Positions 56,010 to 64,000 of a stretch of DNA of 64,000 nt are shown one piece after another. Below the pieces are notes generated by a model. It was not told the origin of the DNA and ran no database searches. It saw only the letters and a list, made by a program, of their open reading frames with translations. The first letter of the stretch is position 1, and every line of letters begins with the position of its first letter. Source of the stretch: Diphasiastrum complanatum (Eukaryota; Streptophyta; Lycopodiopsida; Lycopodiales; Lycopodiaceae); the NCBI GenBank assembly GCA_029204225.1, contig CM055104.1:46009835-46073834 (forward strand), given 5' to 3'. The position numbers and the translations under genes are program-made.

Positions 56010-57467
56010 CTAAAAGCTGTTTTCGAGACATCTTCCGATTTTATCTGTTCGATCCAGGTGCATTATCTGAAAGTTTATTTCATCTTGGTACCCCTGAATA
56101 CCAAGATTTAACTTACTTACCATAGTTTTCCATATTTTTTTATCTTCACCCTTAGCTAATGAAACTATGTACCTATGCTGACTAGGTACTTCTGATAGTT
56201 TAAGCTTTTTAACCAGGGTGTAGTTGATGAAATTATGGGTTGCCCCATCATCAACCATGACTCTTACTTACTGGTTACCAACTTTCCCATGCATACGTAC
56301 TAGGTCATGCGGCCCAAAGCTGAAGGGTCTCGCTAGCATTGCAGAGGTCAGCTGGCAACAGTGTCCACGATCTTCATGATACACTTTGATCTCGGAAGCT
56401 GCCGAGTCACTGGGGAAACATACAGTCTGAACAAGATGAACTTGTTTTTTATCTTTCTTATCTTTTTTAGTGAAAGGCCCCTTGGGACACCGTCTGACTG
56501 TGTGTCCCTTGCCCATACACACAAAGCACAAACATTCTTGTTTGGCTTTCTCAAAATCATCTGGTTTTAAGGGCTGTATGAGTGAAGGGCGTTTCTGAGG
56601 GGCTTCACCTTTAAATTTATCTTCTTTCTTTCTTTTTAAAAATTTCTTTTTAAATTGAAAGTCTTTCTGAGGAGGCTGCTCAGAAAGTGGTTGTTGTCTC
56701 GCCCTCTTCCTACCCACTGAATCATCATAGATTTGAGCATATCTGAGAGCTTGCTCAAGGGTAGTAGGCGAGTTTCTCTGGACCTCTACTTTATATTCAT
56801 CTTTGAGGCCACGGACAAATCCCCTAATTTTCTGAAAGTCATCCATATTTTTAATCTTTAAAATTGCTTCTCGATACTGCGAGATAAGGGACTTGTCCAT
56901 TACTGACCGGGGAGTCTGCCCAGTCTCCAAGAGATTTAACCACCACTTATAGGCCATAGGCCCTAAGGAAAGACTGGCCTCAATTGCTTGCAAATGGTCA
57001 GGGGTCTGTTTAAGAGCATGAATGTTCTTCCATTTGCTGAGGAAGGTTTGTAGAATATCTGCATTTCTATCCTTCTCTTCCCCATTAAAAGTAGGAGGTT
57101 TTAAATCTTTAAAAACACTGGGGTGAGACCGTAAAGTCTCACCCGAAACTGATGGAAGTGGAGAAGGGGATAACTGAGAAGTGGAGGGAAGGCTTCCTTT
57201 CGCGGAACTCAAAATCAAGTTTTTGAGTTCAGCGAACGAGTCGTCCACACTGGACTTGAAATTTGCTAATGCCAACTTCAGTTCATCCACTTCTGTTACC
57301 AATTGGAGAAACTGCTCCTTGGTAACCAGTTCGTCGAGTTCTTCGGCGAACTGTTCCTGTTCTTCCATTTCCATTGGTTCCTTCCCTTTTTTGTAAGCCA
57401 AGGCTTCTGTTTCAAGTTCGTCGAAGCCTCTCTCCTGGGGTTGATCAGGTCTCTGAGGAGTGGTCAT
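56010..57467 (-). pseudogene. Gypsy A gag and protease
   Basis: Gag (57,467-56,268) matches B apart from two in-frame losses in the capsid region (28 and 3 codons). Its zinc knuckle is CFVCMGKGHTVRRC. A single TAA separates it from the in-frame protease ([19 protein letters not shown]). Protease runs into the 671-bp deletion at DRTD. Confidence 0.85.
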
Positions 57468-58322
57468 CTTCGGAACTGAAAGAGAGTTACCTTAACTTCT
57501 GAAGGAAAAAAAGTCTAAAAGACTAATTTACAACTGTACAAGGGAAAGGAAAGATGACTTAGCTGTTTCTGAGGACTGTACTTCCAAAGAAAGAATGAAG
57601 AGGAACCCTTTCAGCTCTTTTCCCCAAGATTTCAGACCTGCTGTCCCGAAAAATGCCAGTTTGAAGCTTCAAAACGGTGCCAAATTTCCCGGTTCTTGAG
57701 TTGAGTAGCTAACTGATCTGATTTCAGGTGTGGGGCTCCAACAAACCGAGTAAAAAACCGGAAATTTACAAAAGGAAATCCGGAATTTTTGAAGTCCCTG
57801 CCCTCGCTGGTTGGACAGCAACCTGTCCGGCCCGATTTGTCCAATTTACAGCTCTAAATCACCTCAAATCTCCGATTTGACCCAAGCCTGTAGGTCGCTG
57901 GTCTGTAGCAAGTAAGTTTGAAGCTCAAACTCCTGAGAATTCTCAACAAACAGGGATGAATTTTCACCTTTTCTCCTCCCTGTCCAGCGCTGACCCTGCT
58001 AAGAAAATTTGCTTGGAAACCCTTTAAATTTCCTTGGATTTCTCTGAAATTTCAGAGGTAGATTTCTGATCCCACAGCGATGGACCTGCTCGCTGGTTTC
58101 TACTCTAAATCCTTTCTAAAATCTCCTATCAGATATCTATTGCTGCCTTTCCAGCGATTTACCTACAGAAGGAATTCTACTTCCTACAACTGTAAATTCT
58201 CAGTGAATTTCAAGGGTTTGAAGGCTGTACCTACAGCGATTCTCCTCCTCTAATCTTTTCTGAGAAACTGAGAAACACTTCCTATCTTCTGATAGCTTTC
58301 TCTACTGCTGCTCCTGAACTCC

Positions 58323-58680
58323 TGTTACGAGCTCGTAACCAGTGCCGAACCCTAGAGAACACAAATAGGTCAGATACCACAGTCAGGGTCGTGTCCAGCG
58401 TACATGACCAACACGGCAAGACAGTGTGAGTAGTGTGCCCCAGCACGGTCCATAGCCATGGCGGGCCTAACACAACCTAGGGACCCTGTCAGCAGGATAG
58501 GGCCCCCAGTTGGGTCCCGACGTGCAGTCGGCCACGTCAGTGCCACGTGGCCGACACTTGGCAGTAGCATGCTACCAGTCCTCACACTGGGCTAGGAGGG
58601 GCTTACTCTATGTCAGGGAGTAGGCAAGGTTGGGTGGATCAGTTAGTGTTTGCCCTACTGTGGTGTTAGGATCTATTACA
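58323..58680 (+). repeat. 5' LTR of gypsy B (358 bp)
   Basis: Starts TGTTACGAGCTCGTAACC and ends GATCTATTACA. It contains the 16-bp palindrome GTTACGAGCTCGTAAC (58,324-58,339) and, at 58,528-58,556, an 11-bp perfect inverted repeat that includes the G-box CCACGTGG and two GCCGAC cores. Confidence 0.95.
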
Positions 58681-59576
58681 CTGGTATCAGAGCCATCTCC
58701 ATCCTAGGGAGTTCAGGAGCAGCAGTAGAGAAAGCTATCAAAAGATAGGAAGTGTTTCTCAAGTTCTCAGAAAAGATTAGAGGAGGAGAATCGCTGTTGG
58801 TGCAGCCTTCAAACCCTTGAAATTCACTGAGAATTTACAGTTGTAGGAAGTAGAATTCCTTCTGTAGGTAAATCGCTGGAAAGGCAGCAATCTATATCAG
58901 ATTTCAGACATCTGATAGGAGATTTTAGAAAGGATTTAGAGTAGAAACCAGAGAGCAGGTCCATCGCTGTGGGATCAGACATCTACCTCTGAAATTTCAG
59001 AGAAATCCAAGGAAGTTTGAGGGGTTTTCAAGCAAATTTTCTTAGCAGGGCCAGCGCTGGACAGGGAGGTGAAAAATTGGTTTTTCATCACTGTTTTTGA
59101 GAATTTTTCAGTAGTTTGAACATCAAACTAGATTGCCACAGACCAGCGACCTACTACTTGAAGTCAGATCAGAGTTTCAAGCAAGTTTTGGGCCTTAAAT
59201 TTTAGAAAATTGGGCCAGACAGGTGGCTGTCCAGCCAGCGAGGGTAGGGAGACACCAAAATCAGAAATTGAAATACTTTTTGGGTCTCAAATCAGAAGTA
59301 AATGAGCCAGTTGGGTTGCAATCAGACCAGCGAGCTACTATCCTCAGAGAACCGGGAAATTTGGCACCGTTTTGAAGCTTCAAACTGGCATTTTTCGGGA
59401 CAGCAGGTCTGAAATCTTGGGGAAAAGAGCTGAAAGGGTTCCTCTTCATTCTTTCTTTGGAAGTACAGTCCTCAGAAACAGCTAAGTCATCTTTCCTTTC
59501 CCTTGTACAGTTGTAAATTAGTCTTTTAGACTTTTTTTCCTTCAGAAGTTAAGGTAACTCTCTTTCAGTTCCGAAG
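58681..59576 (+). other. Gypsy B primer site and untranslated leader
   Basis: A long leader of about 0.9 kb with no ORF. It is shared with A (58,322-57,468 on the minus strand) with scattered indels. Confidence 0.8.
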
Positions 59577-60869
59577 ATGACCACTCCTCAGAGACCTGAT
59601 CAACCCCAGGAGAGAGGCTTCGACGAACTTGAAACAGAAGCCTTGGCTTACAAAAAAGGGAAGGAACCAATGGAAATGGAAGAACAGGAACAGTTCGCCG
59701 AAGAACTCGACGAACTGGTTACCAAGGAGCAGTTTCTCCAATTGGTAACAGAAGTGGATGAACTGAAGTTGGCATTAGCAAATTTCAAGTCCAGTGTGGA
59801 CGACTCGTTCGCTGAACTCAAAAACTTGATTTTGAGTTCCGCGAAAGGAAGCCTTCCCTCCACTTCTCAGTTATCCCCTTCTCCACTTCCATCAGTTTCG
59901 GGTGAGACTTTACGGTCTCACCCCAGTGTTTTTAAAGATTTAAAACCTCCTACTTTTAATGGGGAAGAGAAGGATAGAAATGCAGATATTCTACAAACCT
60001 TCCTCAGCAAATGGAAGAACATTCATGCTCTTAAACAGACCCCTGACCATTTGCAAGCAATTGAGGCCAGTCTTTCCTTAGGGCCTATGGCCTATAAGTG
60101 GTGGTTAAATCTCCAGGAGACTGGGCAGACTCCCCGGTCATGGAAAGCTTTTGAAGAAGCTTTCCTAAGAGAATTTCTACCAGAAAATGAACTGGATAGA
60201 GCCTGGGAAGCCTGGGAAAGAATAGTAATGGACAAGTCCCTCATCCAATATATCTCGCAGTATCGAGAAGCAATTTTAAAGATTAAAAATATGGATGACT
60301 TTCAGAAAATTAGGGGATTTGTCCGTGGCCTCAAAGATGAATATAAAGTAGAGGTCCAGAGAAACTCGCCTACTACCCTTGAGCAAGCTCTCAGATATGC
60401 TCAAATCTATGATGATTCAGTGGGTAGGAAGAGGGCGAGACAACAACCACTTTCTGAGCAGCCTCCTCAGAAAGACTTTCAATTTAAAAAGAAATTTTTA
60501 AAAAGAAAGAAAGAAGATAAATTTAAAGGTGAAGCCCCTCAAAAACGCCCTTCACTCATACAGCCCTTAAAACCAGATGATTTTGAGAAAGCCAAACAAG
60601 AATGTTTGTGCTTTGTGTGTATGGGCAAGGGACACACAGTCAGACGGTGTCCCAAGGGGCCTTTCACTAAAAAAGATAAGAAAGATAAAAAACAAGTTCA
60701 TCTTGTTCAGACTGTATGTTTCCCCAGTGACTCGGCAGCTTCCGAGATCAAAGTGTATCATGAAGATCGTGGACACTGTTGCCAGCTGACCTCTGCAATG
60801 CTAGCGAGACCCTTCAGCTTTGGGCCGCATGACCTAGTACGTATGCATGGGAAAGTTGGTAACCAGTAA
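59577..60869 (+). CDS. Gypsy B gag polyprotein
   Basis: An open frame of 430 residues: acidic, Glu-rich N-terminus; capsid region (HSVFKDLKPPTFNG absent of breaks, SWKAFEEAFLREFLPEN, FQKIRGFVRGLKDEYKVEVQ); a Lys-rich linker; and a zinc knuckle CFVCMGKGHTVRRC (about residues 345-358) that would bind element RNA. It ends VGNQ-TAA. The same frame continues after the TAA into protease, so pol can only be made as a fusion if the stop is bypassed. Confidence 0.88.
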   Translation: MTTPQRPDQPQERGFDELETEALAYKKGKEPMEMEEQEQFAEELDELVTKEQFLQLVTEVDELKLALANFKSSVDDSFAELKNLILSSAKGSLPSTSQLSPSPLPSVSGETLRSHPSVFKDLKPPTFNGEEKDRNADILQTFLSKWKNIHALKQTPDHLQAIEASLSLGPMAYKWWLNLQETGQTPRSWKAFEEAFLREFLPENELDRAWEAWERIVMDKSLIQYISQYREAILKIKNMDDFQKIRGFVRGLKDEYKVEVQRNSPTTLEQALRYAQIYDDSVGRKRARQQPLSEQPPQKDFQFKKKFLKRKKEDKFKGEAPQKRPSLIQPLKPDDFEKAKQECLCFVCMGKGHTVRRCPKGPFTKKDKKDKKQVHLVQTVCFPSDSAASEIKVYHEDRGHCCQLTSAMLARPFSFGPHDLVRMHGKVGNQ

Positions 60870-62984
60870 GTAAGAGTCATGGTTGATGATGGGGCAACCC
60901 ATAATTTCATCAACTACACCCTGGTTAAAAAGCTTAAACTATCAGAAGTACCTAGTCAGCATAGGTACATAGTTTCATTAGCTAAGGGTGAAGATAAAAA
61001 AATATGGAAAACTATGGTAAGTAAGTTAAATCTTGGTATTCAGGGGTACCAAGATGAAATAAACTTTCAGATAATGCACCTGGATCGAACAGACATTGTT
61101 CTCGGGAGAGATTGGCTCTACAGTTTAGGACCTTCCCTCCACAGAAACTATCAGGAGAACACCCTCAGCTTTCAGCATAAAGGCCGAGAGATCCAGTTGC
61201 ATGGGGAGCATGATGTTCCCAACAGCCCTATGGTCTGCAGTTCAGAACTCTGTCAGCTAATCGGAGACGAAGACCATCAGGTATTCTTATGTGACTTTCA
61301 GTTTATTCCTGAAGTTTCTATTTCCAGTTCTATTCAGCAGAAAATCAGTAAATTAGAAACTTTATTGTCTAAATTTAAAGGTGTTTTTCCTGAAGATTTG
61401 CCACATGGTTTACCACCTAGCAGAGAGGTAGATCATGTAATAAACCTAGTACCAGGTACAGCACCTGTTTCTAAACCTCCGTATCGGGTCAGCCGAACAG
61501 AGGATGAAGAAATAACTAGGCAGTTAACAGACTATCTTGGGAAAGGCCAAATTCAGACCAGTAGTTCACCATCGGCCTCACGAGTCCTATTGGTGAAAAA
61601 GAAAGAGGGGTCTATGCGTCTTTGCGTAGATTACAGAGCCCTCAATAAAGTCACAATTAAGAATAAATACCCTATGCCTCGGGCAGACGAGTTGTTTGAT
61701 CAACTCGACGGGGCTAAGTTTTTCAGCAAAATAGACCTCAGATCGGGATATCATCAAGTCCGTATAAAATCGGAAGATGTCTCGAAAACAGCTTTTAGGA
61801 CTCGTCACGATCATTATGAGTTTAAGGTGATGCCATTTGGGCTCACAAATGCTCCAGCTACCTTTATGACCTTGATGAACAGTGTCCTCAGACCATACTT
61901 GGGTAAGTTTGTAGTCGTATTTTTAGATGACATCCTCGTCTACAGCAAAACGAGGAAGGAGCATCTAAAACACCTCAGAAAGGTGTTTCGACTGCTCAAA
62001 AAGCATAAGCTTTATGCTAAACAATCCAAGTGTGAATTCTTCGTTGAAGAAGTAGCATATTTGGGTCACATTATCTCTTCAGATGGGATTAAGATGGACC
62101 CAAATAAGGTTGAAGCCATACTCAATTGGCTGAGACCTCAAAATATTTTGGAACTTCAGATCTTTCTTGGTTTAGCAGGATATTACAGACGATTTGTCAA
62201 GGAATATGCTCAGATAGCAGTTCCTATGACAAATCTTCTTAAGGGGAAGGGAAAGGAGTTCATTTGGGAGTCCGCACAACAGGAGAGCTTTGATGCTCTC
62301 AAAACAGCCTTAGCTACAGCACCAGTTTTAAAAGTCGTCGACCCCAATCAGCCATTTGTGGTCGAAACAGATGCAAGCGACTTTGCAGTAGGTGCTGTGC
62401 TAACTCAGGGTGGACGACCAGTTGCGTTCGAGAGTAAAAAACTCGAGCCAGCTCAGACTAGGTACAGTGCCTATGAAAAGGAACTCTTTTCTATAGTCCA
62501 TGCCCTTAAGACTTGGAGGCATTATTTGTATGGTGCCAACTTTGAGGTCCTGACAAACCATGAGAGTCTCAGATACCTTTGCAATCAACCTGAGCTTAGA
62601 GGTCGGAAAGCTCGTTGGGCAGAGTTGATGCAAGAGTTTGACATGTCTATTAGATATAGGCGTGGAAAATTCAATACAGTAGCAGATGCCCTTAGCAGAA
62701 TGCCTATGATAAACGAGCTGAGTTTTACTCAGATTCGTAATGAGTTACTCGAGTCCTTGAGAGGGAAATGCCAGCATGATGCATTCTTCTCTATTCCTGG
62801 AACTCAGTCCAGAACAGATAGTTACAGACTCCAGAACCAGTTCCCGGGGCTAGTGCCAGTTCATCCAAGAATACGGCAGCTTCCGTTGAGGATGATGACG
62901 AGTCCGAGTATACGTCGTCAGATGACGTTGAGGATTCTGAGCCTGTATTACCCAAGCAAACCCCAGTGGTTGAGGGTCAGTTGA
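60870..62984 (+). CDS. Gypsy B protease, reverse transcriptase and RNase H
   Basis: In frame with gag after one TAA. Protease reads [12 protein letters not shown] with Asp at the position usually Ser/Thr. RT has [56 protein letters not shown] and [11 protein letters not shown] (61,917 on). RNase H has [16 protein letters not shown] and [21 protein letters not shown] 1-nt deletion near 62,793, by comparison with A, throws the frame off after HDAFFS; the last 60 or so residues up to 62,984 are out of frame. An intact pol would continue into integrase. Confidence 0.88.
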   Translation, partial: VRVMVDDGATHNFINYTLVKKLKLSEVPSQHRYIVSLAKGEDKKIWKTMVSKLNLGIQGYQDEINFQIMHLDRTDIVLGRDWLYSLGPSLHRNYQENTLSFQHKGREIQLHGEHDVPNSPMVCSSELCQLIGDEDHQVFLCDFQFIPEVSISSSIQQKISKLETLLSKFKGVFPEDLPHGLPPSREVDHVINLVPGTAPVSKPPYRVSRTEDEEITRQLTDYLGKGQIQTSSSPSASRVLLVKKKEGSMRLCVDYRALNKVTIKNKYPMPRADELFDQLDGAKFFSKIDLRSGYHQVRIKSEDVSKTAFRTRHDHYEFKVMPFGLTNAPATFMTLMNSVLRPYLGKFVVVFLDDILVYSKTRKEHLKHLRKVFRLLKKHKLYAKQSKCEFFVEEVAYLGHIISSDGIKMDPNKVEAILNWLRPQNILELQIFLGLAGYYRRFVKEYAQIAVPMTNLLKGKGKEFIWESAQQESFDALKTALATAPVLKVVDPNQPFVVETDASDFAVGAVLTQGGRPVAFESKKLEPAQTRYSAYEKELFSIVHALKTWRHYLYGANFEVLTNHESLRYLCNQPELRGRKARWAELMQEFDMSIRYRRGKFNTVADALSRMPMINELSFTQIRNELLESLRGKCQHDAFFSIPGTQSRTDSYRLQNQFPGLVPVHPRIRQLPLRMMTSPSIRRQMTLRILSLYYPSKPQWLRVS

Positions 62985-64000
62985 CTCAAGGATTCAAATG
63001 GAAACAATATTCCATTCAGGATGAGTACTTGCTCTATAGGGATAGAGTATGTGTCCCCAATTCAGAGGATTATAGGCAGCAGGTCCTATATGAATGTCAT
63101 GACAATCCTAGCGCGGGACACCCAGGCATACAGAAGACCTATGAGCTTCTTCGTAGGCAATTTTTTTGGCCCAGTATGAAAAAGGACGTCCACCAGTATG
63201 TAACCAGTTGCCAGAAATGTCAAGTAAATAAAGCAGAGCGTTTAAAGGCAGGAGGGTTGTTGCATCCCTTAGAAATACCAGCTGGTAAATGGGAGAATAT
63301 CTCCATGGATTTTATAGTAGGCCTGCCTAAAACCCAAAAGGGTAATGACGCTATATGGGTCACAGTTGACCGTCTAACCAAAATGGCTCATTTTATTCCG
63401 ACCAAAACAACCGTTAGAGCTCCAGAGTTAGCGAGGTTGTTTGTAGACGGGCTATTTAAATTGTACGCTCTACCTTCCGGCATAGTCAGCGACCGGGACA
63501 GTAAGTTTACTGGAAATTTTTGGAGGGCAGTATTCCATCCTCTCCATACTAAACTTAATATGAGTACCACCGACCATCCACAGACGGACGGTCAAACAGA
63601 AAGGGTAAATCAAGTGCTGGAGGATATGCTTCAAGCATACGTCAGCAAGAAGCAGACTAATTGGGAGGAGTATCTCTCGATATTAGAGTTTGCTTACAAC
63701 AGTACCAAACATTCAGCTACGGGATACAGCCCATTTATGCTGATGTACGGTTTTCAGCCACCCTCACCCACAGCTGTAGGGTTTAAACAAGAAAAAGTTG
63801 AAGCAGCCAGAAACTTTTTAGAAGACCTAAACCAAATGATAGAACATGCTAAGCGTAGCATTAGACAATCCCAGGATCGAGCCAGGCATTATGCAGATCC
63901 ACACAAACGGGATGTGCAGTTCTCCACTGGTGAGAAAGTCTACTTGAGAGTCCCAGTTGACTCTAAAACCCTCAAATCAGGAGTGTGTGCTAAGTTGTCT
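62850..64000 (+). CDS. Gypsy B integrase (partial, cut by window end)
   Basis: Open from the acidic spacer through [20 protein letters not shown] and [12 protein letters not shown] (zinc finger). The core follows with [29 protein letters not shown] and [20 protein letters not shown] (D, D, E kept), then [16 protein letters not shown] and SGVCAKLS at the edge. The chromodomain and 3' LTR are beyond 64,000. Frame differs from the RT frame because of the upstream 1-nt loss. Confidence 0.87.

Larger units (their letters stand above)
53075..58322 (-). mobile_element. Ty3/gypsy chromovirus A (5' end displaced by element B)
   Basis: Minus-strand element: leader 58,322-57,468, gag-protease, RT-RNase H, integrase-chromodomain, purine tract (AAGGGGGAGGGAG, 53,446-53,433) and a 358-bp 3' LTR (53,432-53,075). 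The leader begins GGAGTTCAGGAGCAGCAG. Element B has 29 further nucleotides between its LTR and this point, including the primer site. So the A leader is cut exactly where the B LTR begins, and the missing primer site and 5' LTR should lie on the far side of B. Confidence 0.9.
58323..64000 (+). mobile_element. Ty3/gypsy chromovirus B (runs off the window)
   Basis: 5' LTR 58,323-58,680, primer site TGGTATCAGAGC at 58,682-58,693 (initiator tRNA-Met, one spacer base), leader to 59,576, gag, protease, RT, RNase H, integrase to the window edge. It is the same family as A in inverted orientation and is inserted in A's leader. It is the best preserved element here: its only visible breaks are the gag/pol TAA, one -1 frameshift near 62,793 and one TAG near 62,819. 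Confidence 0.93.

Noticed and set aside
60139-60222. The 28-codon gap of gypsy A gag as a spliced intron of B
   Set aside because: The borders are not GT-AG and the segment encodes conserved capsid sequence, so it is a deletion in A.

Overview
This is nuclear DNA from a land plant with a large, repeat-rich genome. The evidence is a plant-type U11/U12 snRNP 35K gene with very long introns, an aleurain-type protease fragment, Ty1/copia and chromodomain-bearing Ty3/gypsy elements, LINEs, hAT transposase genes and many (CT)n/(GA)n microsatellites. Introns of 5, 13 and 20 kb suggest a gymnosperm, fern or similar lineage, but I cannot name the species.

Layout. 1-6.3 kb: decayed copia remnants, a minus-strand LTR pair with almost no interior (3.0-4.7 kb), and microsatellites. 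6.5-8.0 kb: an apparently intact minus-strand gene for a small plant protein of unknown function, with its leader. 8-13 kb: intergenic, with degenerate repeats and a copia gag remnant. 13.1-52.7 kb and beyond: the SNRNP35 gene (U11/U12-35K) on the minus strand. Six exons fall in the window: 52,747-52,696, 32,597-32,527, 19,657-19,567, 14,242-14,167, 14,026-13,948 and 13,615-13,127. Reading phases fit at every junction. The first exons lie beyond the right edge.

Almost everything else lies inside SNRNP35 introns. The 5.3-kb intron holds gypsy and LINE fragments, a 246-bp foldback and an LTR. The 12.9-kb intron, which starts with GC rather than GT, holds LINE, copia and gypsy remnants, an aleurain pseudogene fragment and a hAT transposase. 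The 20.1-kb intron holds a second hAT gene in the opposite orientation, LINE pieces, a gypsy element with a copia element nested in its LTR, and a second nearly complete copia. The next intron upstream holds two gypsy elements of one family. Element B is inserted into the leader of element A in the opposite orientation and runs off the window.

The mobile elements are nearly all damaged by stops, frameshifts or deletions. Gypsy B is the best preserved. No rRNA, tRNA or CRISPR array was recognised. All calls rest on reading the sequence; no database search was run.
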